The translations under genes were made by a program, and so were the position numbers. A stretch of DNA of 64,000 bases from Berberis thunbergii (lineage: Eukaryota > Streptophyta > Magnoliopsida > Ranunculales > Berberidaceae): NCBI GenBank assembly GCA_003290165.1, contig QNQO01000680.1, forward strand, positions 310,001-374,000, given 5' to 3'. Below the pieces are notes generated by a model. The model had not been told where the DNA came from. It did not search any database and saw only the letters and a program-made list of their open reading frames with translations. Positions 60,201 through 64,000 of the stretch are shown one piece after another (position 1 is the first letter of the stretch; each line of letters opens with the position of its first letter).

Positions 60201-61958
60201 TTTGCAGCCATAGTTTCCACATTTTAACTCTCTTTGCACCTTTTCGCACGACATATGTGCTCCAGTATTTAATTATATCTTCTATCAAATAAACTAAACT
60301 AGGAAACTAAGAAATTGAAGAAACAAAGTGAAATAAGAAATACTTGACAGCTAACCTATTCTAAACAAATGGAAATACTAGCATGCTTAATTCTTATGTG
60401 CCATGTCATTGAACTTTTATAGCCATACTTTCCATGTTTTATTTTTGTCTATGTATTCATAACAATGGCAATTGAAGTTGTCACTGCTCACTGGAAATCG
60501 TTGATTATCTTATATGGCACCATTTCAGGGCTATACGCAATTGACAGGAACTTCTTGGACCCTTGTATACTTTATCAGCTTTTACCTCATAACAGTGTTA
60601 CTACTTTTGAATCTGGTAAGTATCTGTTAAATTTTTCTTCTATAATTCTTATCAGAATGCTTGAAGTGGCATGCATAATATATTCAAACTAATTGCAAAA
60701 CCTTACCATTTTGTCTCAAATCTTTTTTTCTTCTGAGGAAGGAAGCCAAGAAAATTTTTCATGTGCTCGAGCATAAAATCTTGTAATAATGTTTTTGACA
60801 TCAGTAGTTAAAATTTTCTTTGTAATTAATAAAGTCTGCCAGCCCCTATATCATTTGTTGCTTTAAGTGACAATAATACATATCACATCCTTTAGCATTG
60901 CAACTACCTCTAACAGACACTAATCATATCCAAAATGAACAAACAACTTCCAAGAATATCTTGTAAGAATTTGTGTAATTCTACATTTATCTGATTCGCA
61001 TATACATATAGTCATTTACATATCCAAGAGGAGGTTACAGCTTCTGACCAACTACCGTGATAGTTGCTGTAGTTTTGACACAGTTTAATGATGACTTACC
61101 TTAAGTGTCATACTAACCTAAGATTCTAAGAATGAGAAGTCAAATATTCAATTGTTGTTTGTTATATGAGGATATTTTGTTTTATTGATCACTGCAACGC
61201 AAGAACTTCAACTCTAGCATTTTAGTTTTGGTGAATATGAAGTATATATTTTGGATTCCTGCTGGTTTTTGCAATTTCATATTAAGGAAATAACTAGGAT
61301 CTTTTTCTACTTCATTTCAGGTGGTAGCATTTGTCTTGGAAGCCTTTTTTGCTGAAATGGAACTTGAAACATTTAGTGGATCCGATGATGAAAGAAAGGT
61401 ATGTGGAGCAGATGTTAAAGCTTCTGGAAAAAAAAAAAAAAACGAATCATTTCCAATGGCCATGAGACAATCTCCTTTCATTAACACTAGAATTTGGTTT
61501 AGTCTGACTGCTCTGTAAGTTGCATCCACCAAGAAATCAAAATATAGTATTGGATCGTCTTCTACTTAGATACTCTAAATGAAATTTTGTTGAAAACCAA
61601 TGCAAACTCTGCCAGACATTTGAATGTTTGGTTGTATAATTATTCTGACACTATCATGATTGAAACGTAGATATACATTTACATGCATACATACATATAT
61701 ATATATCATGCGGCCCACTGAAAACTTGTCATCCATAATTCTTTCAGGAAGCAGAAGGAAGAAAGGATCGACCCCGATATGTCGGGTATGTGTAATTTTA
61801 ATTTACTTCAACTGTATGTGTACACATATCATTTAAGTCATTGTTTTCTCACATTCCTTCTGTCATTCAGCACAAAGACAAGGAGTCAAAGAGTTGATAT
61901 TCTTCTTCATCACATGCTGAGTGCGGAATTACAGGAAAATCAAAGCTGCAATGCCTAA
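18081..61958 (+). CDS. TPC1: Two-pore channel 1, vacuolar SV cation channel (23 exons)
   Basis: TPC1 forms the voltage- and calcium-gated slow-vacuolar channel of the tonoplast, passing K+, Na+ and Ca2+, and acts in vacuolar excitability and systemic calcium signalling. Exons: 18081-18212, 18315-18458, 18621-18728, 21735-21830, 22772-22902, 26227-26287, 26472-26638, 29011-29116, 29315-29392, 32511-32572, 40598-40670, 41618-41683, 41788-41931, 46699-46756, 47304-47411, 50876-50939, 57900-58068, 59098-59162, 59462-59552, 60529-60615, 61321-61398, 61748-61785, 61871-61958. All introns are GT-AG and phases join, giving 737 residues (Arabidopsis 733). Visible: N-terminal dileucine (EPLL, 3-6), helices S1-S6 (about 66-310), filter I (TTSNNPDVW, 267-275), EF hands (339-350, 380-391), second voltage sensor (R535, R541, R544, R547), filter II (MGNW, 633-636). 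No frame is broken. The luminal sensor has neutral residues at N461, A609 and N610. The start matches the family N-terminus. Confidence 0.95.
18315..18458 (+). CDS. TPC1: TPC1 exon 2 (residues 45-92)
   Basis: Encodes [10 protein letters not shown] and helix S1 ([20 protein letters not shown]). Phase 0 on both sides. Confidence 0.95.
18481..18502. repeat. TA microsatellite in intron 2
   Basis: Alternating (AT)n tract of about 20 bases. Confidence 0.8.
18621..18728 (+). CDS. TPC1: TPC1 exon 3 (residues 93-128)
   Basis: Luminal S1-S2 loop with KPLWC and [14 protein letters not shown], the latter a family signature. Followed by a 3-kb intron. Confidence 0.95.
18729..20430. other. TPC1 intron 3, first part
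   Basis: AT-rich, no coding similarity. The part at 19130-19480 is less AT-rich and may be an old repeat; no ends were found. Confidence 0.45.
20440..20842 (+). mobile_element. 5'-truncated LINE tail in intron 3
   Basis: Translation pieces [14 protein letters not shown] belong to the region after the RVT zinc-binding domain of plant L1-type LINEs, which usually reads IWRERNNRIF. The copy ends in a short A-rich tail (gataaaaaaagaaaag, about 20826-20841). Everything upstream is missing, as usual for LINE insertions. Confidence 0.7.
21735..21830 (+). CDS. TPC1: TPC1 exon 4 (residues 129-160)
   Basis: Helix S2 ([19 protein letters not shown]). Phase 0 on both sides. Confidence 0.94.
21831..22771. 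other. TPC1 intron 4
   Basis: AT-rich intron of 941 bases; nothing recognised. Confidence 0.6.
22772..22902 (+). CDS. TPC1: TPC1 exon 5 (residues 161-204)
   Basis: Helix S3 and the start of S4 ([19 protein letters not shown]). The last Arg codon is split AG/G across a 3.3-kb intron. Confidence 0.95.
23440..24302 (+). mobile_element. LINE ORF1-like relic in intron 5
   Basis: Broken plus-strand frames of low-complexity charged sequence (for example 23830-24036), followed by a 3' end with a poly(A) tail (cttaaaaaaagaaaaaaag, about 24284-24302). The match to plant LINE ORF1 is by style rather than a strong motif. A G run of nine sits at 23688-23696. Confidence 0.45.
24420..25035. repeat. GATTAATC-rich AT element in intron 5
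   Basis: Repeated gattaat/attaatc motifs at both ends (24470-24570 and 24925-25030) around an AT-rich centre. Similar motifs occur inside the MULE of intron 13 (43318-43440). It may be a non-autonomous DNA transposon, but I could not define termini. Confidence 0.4.
25400..26050 (+). mobile_element. LINE zinc-binding-domain fragment in intron 5
   Basis: Interrupted frames carry the Cys-Ser-Leu-Cys-Gly-Lys and ILLHCS elements of the RVT zinc-binding domain (zf-RVT). It ends near an A-rich stretch (ccttaaaaaag, 26041-26050). Confidence 0.55.
26227..26287 (+). CDS. TPC1: TPC1 exon 6 (residues 204-224)
   Basis: S4-S5 linker and start of S5 ([20 protein letters not shown]). Too short to be found as an open frame; placed by homology and phase. 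Confidence 0.92.
26472..26638 (+). CDS. TPC1: TPC1 exon 7 (residues 225-280), pore 1
   Basis: S5, the luminal E243-D244 pair (Arabidopsis E239-D240, part of a luminal calcium site) and selectivity filter I with T268-S269. Ends two bases into Lys280 at donor GTAAGT. Confidence 0.95.
27501..27882. mobile_element. 382-bp hAT-type non-autonomous transposon in intron 7
   Basis: Ends are TAGAGCTGAAC on the left and, read inwards, TAGGGCTGAAAACC on the right, fitting hAT termini. The flanking 8 bases are caagtttc (27493-27500) and caggtttc (27883-27890), a target duplication with one mismatch. The interior is made of inverted CGGTT/AACCG repeats around an AT core (27655-27720), so it could fold into a long hairpin. 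Confidence 0.8.
28135..28305. repeat. GCCTAGG-rich repeat in intron 7
   Basis: Clusters of CCTAGGCGCC, GCCTAGCACC and GGGCAACGC-type words at both ends of an AT stretch, a composition seen in dispersed plant MITE-like repeats. Ends are not defined. Confidence 0.4.
28400..28595. repeat. Two-copy direct repeat in intron 7
   Basis: A segment of about 65 bases (caagaaaacgaggaaagaca through ttcagaaagtact) is repeated with about a 129-base offset (28400-28462, 28529-28595), with few differences. Confidence 0.75.
29011..29116 (+). CDS. TPC1: TPC1 exon 8 (residues 280-315), S6
   Basis: Pore-lining helix S6 ([20 protein letters not shown]), highly conserved. Confidence 0.95.
29315..29392 (+). CDS. 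TPC1: TPC1 exon 9 (residues 316-341)
   Basis: Linker helix and the first half of EF hand 1 (AFSLIDEH). The EF loop is split by the 3.1-kb intron 9. Confidence 0.94.
29530..30535. other. TPC1 intron 9, first part
   Basis: No gene recognised. Short minus-strand frames at 30080-30522 resemble nothing. Confidence 0.45.
30541..30930 (+). mobile_element. Diverged TRIM-like relic in intron 9
   Basis: In plus orientation it shows an LTR part (aaaaccccacacctaaaggc, gtaagttggggaca), then TTGGTATCATAGCC (30659-30672), a variant of the initiator tRNA-Met primer site, then a GC-richer interior, and TAGTCCAACATCATGTAG (about 30848), which looks like the start of the second LTR. Confidence 0.55.
30960..31110 (-). 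repeat. tRNA-related SINE-like repeat in intron 9
   Basis: The minus strand has GGCGGATGGTACC and the B-box-like GGGTTCGAACCC. The block ttggtttgagc...gagtg..ttaagtggg at 31051-31100 recurs at 45531-45585. Family limits are uncertain. Confidence 0.4.
31110..32510. other. TPC1 intron 9, last part
   Basis: AT-rich, nothing recognised. Confidence 0.5.
32511..32572 (+). CDS. TPC1: TPC1 exon 10 (residues 342-362)
   Basis: Second half of EF hand 1 ([10 protein letters not shown]). Positions 3 and 7 of the loop are His and Phe, so calcium binding here is doubtful; grape-type orthologues also have weak EF1 loops. Followed by the 8-kb intron 10. Confidence 0.93.
32573..33697. other. TPC1 intron 10 before the MULE
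   Basis: AT-rich. A cluster of ttgac/gtcaa words at 33095-33235 (six or more ttgact-type motifs) is noticeable but has no clear period. No gene. Confidence 0.5.
33707..34060. repeat. Left terminal inverted repeat of MULE
   Basis: Pairs with 39495-39840 in inverted orientation with substitutions and small indels; together they could form a long imperfect stem if intron 10 is transcribed. Confidence 0.85.
34138..34647 (+). other. Possible captured gene fragment inside the MULE
   Basis: A CT-rich leader-like stretch, an open frame at 34138-34407, and a second stretch starting after a 3'-splice-site-like ttccacag (34475-34482) that encodes [20 protein letters not shown] and about 16 more residues before TAG. 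I do not recognise either product. The layout suggests a Pack-MULE capture, but this is inference. Confidence 0.3.
34648..35323 (+). repeat. 5' LTR of gypsy element
   Basis: About 676 bp; contains actataaataag (35128-35139), a probable TATA box, conserved in the 3' LTR as actataaataaa. Confidence 0.75.
35398..38990 (+). pseudogene. Tat-type gypsy pol remnant
   Basis: A short gag N-terminus (MVITRSHNN, 35398) runs straight into an aspartic protease ([12 protein letters not shown], near 35695), so most of gag is deleted. Reverse transcriptase covers 36338-37094 with stops. Its catalytic YIDD reads YIND (36836-36847), losing one of the two metal-binding Asp. The connection and first RNase H cover 37121-37690. 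The region at 37700-38090 ([21 protein letters not shown]) is the extra archaeal-type RNase H typical of the Tat lineage. Integrase has an HHCC finger (38322-38522) and core pieces with VDYFTK (38575) and [10 protein letters not shown] (about 38800), then an off-frame tail to 38990. Many stops and shifts; not functional. Confidence 0.88.
39001..39453 (+). repeat. Truncated 3' LTR of gypsy element
   Basis: Matches 34874-35323 of the 5' LTR. The junction with integrase lies at about 39000. Confidence 0.85.
39495..39840. repeat. Right terminal inverted repeat of MULE
   Basis: Inverted partner of 33707-34060, ending aaaataaccc directly before the TTTTATTTA duplication. Confidence 0.85.
39850..40597. 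other. TPC1 intron 10 after the MULE
   Basis: AT-rich, nothing recognised up to the exon 11 acceptor. Confidence 0.5.
40598..40670 (+). CDS. TPC1: TPC1 exon 11 (residues 362-386)
   Basis: [18 protein letters not shown] and the start of EF hand 2. Asp380 matches Arabidopsis D376, the key cytosolic calcium-activation residue. Confidence 0.95.
40671..41617. other. TPC1 intron 11
   Basis: 947 bases, no recognised element. Confidence 0.55.
41618..41683 (+). CDS. TPC1: TPC1 exon 12 (residues 387-408)
   Basis: End of EF hand 2 with Glu391 at loop position 12, then [13 protein letters not shown]. Confidence 0.95.
41788..41931 (+). CDS. TPC1: TPC1 exon 13 (residues 409-456), S7
   Basis: Linker ([15 protein letters not shown]) and helix S7 ([20 protein letters not shown]). 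Ends ACG before donor GTAATA; intron 13 is 4.8 kb. Confidence 0.95.
42142..42370. repeat. Two-copy tandem duplication in intron 13
   Basis: About 110 bases (ttttgcaagaattaaatggc through tgcatcttcaaatt) repeated with a 118-base offset (42142-42250, 42260-42370), about 90% alike by eye. Confidence 0.8.
43100..45056. mobile_element. Second MULE, intron 13, perfect 9-bp duplication
   Basis: TTATTCTCC occurs at 43091-43099 and 45057-45065. The termini are inverted: aaggaattttagatgtacct on the left and GGGTTTTTAGACATACCC read inwards from the right. Similarity continues through TTTGCTAGTCAAAATTTGAG against TTCGCTAATCAAAATTTGAG and the downstream tgaccataat block, about 165 bases per end. There is no transposase. 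The interior (43318-44400) has a cggcgatt/gattaatcgg-rich part and an open frame (43456-43695) of unknown origin. Confidence 0.88.
45463..45762 (+). repeat. Two tRNA-related SINE-like units in intron 13
   Basis: First unit has GTAGCTCAATCGACAG (45469) and CGATCCCC. Second has GTAGCTTAGTCTGCAGAGAC (45620) and GATTCGATCCC (45666-45676). Both are followed by an AATTGGTTTGA block and a gagtg-gttaggtgggga block. The head-to-tail order suggests one inserted next to the other. Confidence 0.5.
45830..46560 (+). mobile_element. LINE relic in intron 13
   Basis: Broken frames include [18 protein letters not shown] and [15 protein letters not shown] words, the usual content of the LINE RVT zinc-binding region. 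Heavily mutated, no tail identified. Confidence 0.5.
46699..46756 (+). CDS. TPC1: TPC1 exon 14 (residues 457-476), luminal sensor loop
   Basis: Encodes [19 protein letters not shown]. Asp458 matches Arabidopsis D454 (the fou2 position) and is kept; Asn461 stands where Arabidopsis has E457. Confidence 0.93.
46757..47303. other. TPC1 intron 14
   Basis: 547 bases, AT-rich, nothing recognised. Confidence 0.6.
47304..47411 (+). CDS. TPC1: TPC1 exon 15 (residues 476-512), S8-S9
   Basis: [20 protein letters not shown] and the start of S9 (FDFVVTWII). Splice phases 1 and 1. Confidence 0.95.
47880..48868 (+). mobile_element. LINE 3' part in intron 15
   Basis: Frames include an RVT zinc-binding domain ([20 protein letters not shown], near 48375-48435), then the tail [14 protein letters not shown] (near 48615-48655), and end in a poly(A) (tgacaaaaaaaat, about 48858-48868). 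5'-truncated L1-type copy. Confidence 0.78.
48960..50260 (+). mobile_element. LINE reverse-transcriptase fragment in intron 15
   Basis: Translation pieces include [40 protein letters not shown] and [14 protein letters not shown], matching LINE reverse transcriptase motifs. After an interruption by a SINE (49539) come [14 protein letters not shown] and [11 protein letters not shown], the region where intact copies read SLPIYYMSLF. It follows the poly(A) of the previous LINE, so it is a separate copy. Confidence 0.7.
49539..49650 (+). repeat. tRNA-derived SINE, family A copy 2
   Basis: CCACCAATTGTAGCTCAGTC head with A box, B-box-like GTGGGTTCAAGC, then the body GTGAGTTTTTACCTGATTATT shared with the copy at 12833-12963. 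Inserted in the LINE at 48960-50260; its 3' limit could extend to about 49860. Confidence 0.7.
50560..50660 (+). repeat. SINE-like repeat in intron 15
   Basis: GTGCTAGCTCAACTGGTTAG (A-box-like), then gtggtggatggtatcc and tttgggatcc. Short and diverged. Confidence 0.4.
50876..50939 (+). CDS. TPC1: TPC1 exon 16 (residues 512-533)
   Basis: S9-S10 loop ([20 protein letters not shown]). Glu532 matches Arabidopsis E528, a luminal calcium ligand. Followed by the 7-kb intron 16. Confidence 0.94.
50940..53290. other. TPC1 intron 16, first part
   Basis: No gene recognised. A perfect 12-base inverted repeat (aatgattatctt at 51849-51860, aagataatcatt at 51872-51883) with an 11-base loop is present; otherwise featureless. 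Confidence 0.5.
53293..53317 (+). repeat. Run of 25 G in intron 16
   Basis: Uninterrupted G25 followed by TGG and a short (TG)n. The exact length may be unreliable in sequencing. Confidence 0.85.
53880..56860 (+). mobile_element. LINE with ORF1 and endonuclease, split by a MITE
   Basis: The left part (about 53990-54350) has ORF1-like frames with the DUF4283 style ([20 protein letters not shown]). The endonuclease region carries [19 protein letters not shown] (55650), [15 protein letters not shown] (about 55758-55803) and, right of a 744-bp insertion, [12 protein letters not shown] (56750-56786) with the terminal SDH motif. Frames are broken elsewhere. Removing the insertion and one TTA leaves the two endonuclease halves in register, so the MITE arrived when this part was still readable. 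Reverse transcriptase is not seen. Confidence 0.75.
55989..56732. mobile_element. PIF/Harbinger-type MITE with TTA duplication
   Basis: Terminal inverted repeats GAGGGCGTTTGTTTTTT and, inwards from the right, GAGGGTGTTTGTTTTTGC; TTA on both sides (55986-55988, 56733-56735). 3-bp TWA duplications and such G-rich/TTTG termini are typical of PIF/Harbinger. Sub-terminal parts also correspond in inverse (agaagctaacttct, gttctgaacgagc against cagaagcagaacttctg). No transposase. Confidence 0.85.
57600..57899. other. TPC1 intron 16, last part
   Basis: AT-rich, ending in a T/G-rich acceptor tract (57862-57892). Confidence 0.55.
57900..58068 (+). CDS. TPC1: TPC1 exon 17 (residues 533-589), voltage sensor 2
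   Basis: S10 voltage sensor (R535, R541, R544, R547), S10-S11 linker and S11 ([20 protein letters not shown]). Acceptor lies after a long T/G-rich tract. Confidence 0.96.
58069..59097. other. TPC1 intron 17
   Basis: About 1 kb, with an (ATT)n tract at 58887-58906 and T-rich stretches; no element recognised. Confidence 0.6.
59098..59162 (+). CDS. TPC1: TPC1 exon 18 (residues 590-611)
   Basis: Luminal S11-pore loop ([21 protein letters not shown]). Ala609 and Asn610 replace the acidic E605 and D606 of Arabidopsis; Asp611 (D607) is rebuilt across the intron (GA/C). Confidence 0.93.
59462..59552 (+). CDS. TPC1: TPC1 exon 19 (residues 611-641), pore 2
   Basis: [20 protein letters not shown] and selectivity filter II (VMGNW, 632-636). 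The acceptor AG is at 59460-59461; the phase fixes it. Confidence 0.95.
59947..60391. repeat. Direct repeat of about 100 bp in intron 19
   Basis: aaactaggaaac...cttgaca...aacaaatggaaatactagca occurs at 59947-60045 and 60291-60391, offset about 344 bases, with moderate divergence. Confidence 0.7.
60529..60615 (+). CDS. TPC1: TPC1 exon 20 (residues 642-670), S12
   Basis: [20 protein letters not shown], start of the second pore-lining helix. Phase 0 on both sides. Confidence 0.95.
60616..61320. other. TPC1 intron 20
   Basis: 705 bases, AT-rich, nothing recognised. Confidence 0.6.
61321..61398 (+). CDS. TPC1: TPC1 exon 21 (residues 671-696)
   Basis: [16 protein letters not shown], end of S12 and start of the cytosolic tail. 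Confidence 0.95.
61748..61785 (+). CDS. TPC1: TPC1 exon 22 (residues 697-709)
   Basis: A 38-base exon in the variable tail ([12 protein letters not shown]). Weakly conserved, but GT-AG borders and phase connect the exons on either side. Confidence 0.85.
61871..61958 (+). CDS. TPC1: TPC1 exon 23 (residues 709-737, stop TAA)
   Basis: [20 protein letters not shown] matches the C-terminal helix of plant TPC1 (SQRVDTLLHHML in Arabidopsis). Ends SCNA then TAA. Confidence 0.94.
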
Positions 61959-63130
61959 CTTCTCTTTGTTCTTATACGGTAGGTAGTCAGTCTGCTTTAG
62001 CCCTCTCTTTTCTCTATTGCAGTTTCATCATAGTCAGTGCTAAAAGTATAAAGAATTCTTGCATTTCTTTGTGTGTGTTTTTTTTGGTGCGTGTACGCAT
62101 CTCTGGATTTACGAAGGTTTAAAAGCAGAAAATTTCTCAGGTACTACTATTCTAGATAGTCGTTATTAGATACAAAATTCGCATGTACAGAAGTATTCTA
62201 AAGATGTATTTGATTTGGACTCGAAGAGAAAATTGTTGATACAAAGATGCTAATACTATAGAAATGACAGTGTCTAAACACCAAAGAATAACTGTCGTAA
62301 GAACCTTTAATTTTCTTATAGCCATCCTATAATTTTATATTATTGCTATCGAAGGCTTCTCAGAAATTCACTGAATAAGCTCAATCCTAAAATGTGTGAT
62401 AACTACTCAAGAAGTGACAAATATATTTGGAAGAGGAATGATAATGGGTCGCCCCCACCCCCTACCTCTACGTTCCTGGTCCCAGTTAAATCATTAATCA
62501 TACCTTAATTGATCCAAGAGCTTTATGAGATTAATCGGTCTATCTTTCAAAGTATACATTTTTATACCTCCACTAAGCAATATTTACACAAAAATGATAA
62601 AGGGGTAACGCAATAAAAGGTGAGAAATGAAATTATATTAAGACATCTAGACAAAGAAAATTTCACATCCACGTGTGACTAATGAGTCTTATAGAGAAAA
62701 ACAAGTAACATAAGCAAATCATGTTCAAAATATCACATCCAAAACATCTAAATCAAAACATAAGAAGTAAAAAGCAATTCACCCTATGTCCATGTTCACG
62801 ACTCTAAAAATCGACTTTAATATCAATATCTTCTCCAACCTCCTATTCATCTTCTTGATCTCCTATCCAATTTCATCTTTCTTCATCACAAACCGAATAC
62901 GAAGTACTTGCATTTGATTGTCGCATCCGACTCCTTGTGGTTGGGCAAAGATCAATAGCTCTGATTGCATTTCTAACTTGTGTCTATGTAAGATCATCAC
63001 CTACCTCACAAAATTTTGTAGCTATTTATTGTAGGAATCAACCAATCATCATTTTCGTCGAGCTCCCTCTAGATAATGGGATAGCTTATGCTTATATGTT
63101 GGCTCTATTTAACTTCATCCTTTGCTCCAA
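61959..63130. other. TPC1 3' flank
   Basis: The 3' untranslated region must start here, but I see no decisive poly(A) signal. The rest is AT-rich without recognised genes. Confidence 0.5.
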
Positions 63131-63139
63131 CTTTTTGTT

Positions 63140-63368
63140 GTATTCATCATCATCATCATCAAAGCCCATTTCCAAGATTTTCGGGGTCGGCTACATGGAT
63201 TTTGGTTCTCCAAGCAATGCGATCTTCCCACATTTCCTCGCCTAATCCAAGCTCAATGATATCTTCATTCACCGTCTTCATCCAAGTTTTCAAACTTTTT
63301 GTTGTATTGAATGAAGAAAAACCCTTCAATTTTGATTGCAACAACCGATTCCGCTTTTTAGAATGCAA
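63140..63368 (-). mobile_element. RTE-type LINE C-terminal fragment
   Basis: The minus strand encodes MWEDRIAWRTKIHVADPENL, matching the C-terminus of plant RTE-clade reverse transcriptases (RxxWRxxIHVADP). It is followed by a (GATGAT)-type tail (tcatcatcatcatca on the plus strand, 63147-63161), the simple-repeat ending usual for RTE elements. 5' part absent. Confidence 0.8.
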
Positions 63369-63369
63369 A

Positions 63370-64000
63370 TAAAATTATATTAAAAAAATGAATTGCCAAA
63401 TAAACTTGGGAATTAAAACTCGTGGTAATTATACGAAAATATTTACTTACATTGTCAAATATACTCCAATTGTGTTCACATTGTGAAGCGCTAAATGTTA
63501 GAGATAAAACATCTATGCAAAGTTGTGGTGGATAAGAACTTAAGATACATGATTAAACCACTATTCAACTAAAGTCTGTTAGTAAAAAAAAAAATAGTAG
63601 AATGATGATGTATAGATTCTAAGTCTAAATTACTAAGGAAGAGTTTATCTCTTCATCGTTTAGATGATGTAGTCTTTAACTACCAATTGCATCTTTATAC
63701 ACCCTCAAGTCAAGGGGAAGCTGATCATTGTCCTTTCATCTGGTACAAGCCTATAATGACTTGTATGAAGTCTCATTTTAATTTCTTATGAGTTAGAGGT
63801 TGCTTGTAAAATATGGAGGGGTTTATGTAAAAACCAAACACAGAATACTTTGACCTTAGATCCTTATTTAACTTTAAAAAAATAAAAATAATAATAGCAA
63901 TAAAAAAAATCGCAATTAAGTGTAGACTTTCACCCGCATGCAAGGGATGGGTGTAATTGATCATTCCACCTTTCACCAATAATCCTACAATGCACACTAA
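63370..64000. other. AT-rich flank at window end
   Basis: No gene or defined repeat seen. Confidence 0.5.

Noticed and set aside
61979..62022. Small intron in the TPC1 3' untranslated region (gtaggt to tattgcag)
   Set aside because: At about 44 bases it is shorter than normal plant introns.
62937..63372. Plus-strand frames of 94 and 102 codons
   Set aside because: They lie over and antisense to the RTE LINE fragment, whose minus-strand protein matches a known family.

Overview
The window is nuclear DNA of a flowering plant, probably a eudicot with a repeat-rich genome. I cannot name the species. The evidence is AT-rich DNA with GT-AG introns, plant-type Ty1/copia and Ty3/gypsy (Tat-type) LTR retrotransposons, TRIMs, MULEs, hAT and PIF/Harbinger relics, LINEs and tRNA-derived SINEs, and one host gene closely matching plant TWO-PORE CHANNEL 1.

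Region by region. 1-9.4 kb is a pile of LTR elements, all minus-oriented: a copia element cut by the window edge (1-2310), an intact-looking TRIM (2355-3177), a copia element whose reverse transcriptase part is missing (3716-7012, target duplication AGTAC), and a rearranged TRIM (8452-9397) preceded by three 236-bp tandem units containing TRIM LTR sequence. 9.4-12.0 kb is AT-rich with no gene seen. 12.05-13.58 kb is a MULE-type element with a 9-bp target duplication that holds a hAT relic, itself holding a SINE. 14.1-17.6 kb is GC-richer retroelement debris, including a broken RNase H domain at 16.8-17.3 kb.

From 18,081 to 61,958 the plus strand carries one host gene, TPC1, in 23 coding exons. 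They total 2214 nt including the stop (737 residues) and all have consistent splice phase. The exons occupy about 5% of the locus. The introns hold nested transposons: a MULE of about 6.1 kb with a Tat-type gypsy element inside it (intron 10), a second MULE (intron 13), a 382-bp hAT-type element (intron 7), a PIF/Harbinger-type MITE inside a LINE endonuclease (intron 16), several LINE and SINE relics, and local tandem duplications. 62-64 kb is the downstream flank with an RTE-type LINE fragment.

TPC1 is the slow-vacuolar cation channel of the tonoplast: two six-helix voltage-sensor/pore units joined by two cytosolic EF hands. The most interesting biology I found is in its luminal calcium-sensing residues. 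The positions matching Arabidopsis E457, E605 and D606 are N461, A609 and N610 here. This is the neutral combination I recall for the broad-bean channel, which is hyperexcitable and weakly inhibited by luminal calcium. I saw no CRISPR array, operon or other undescribed multi-gene system.
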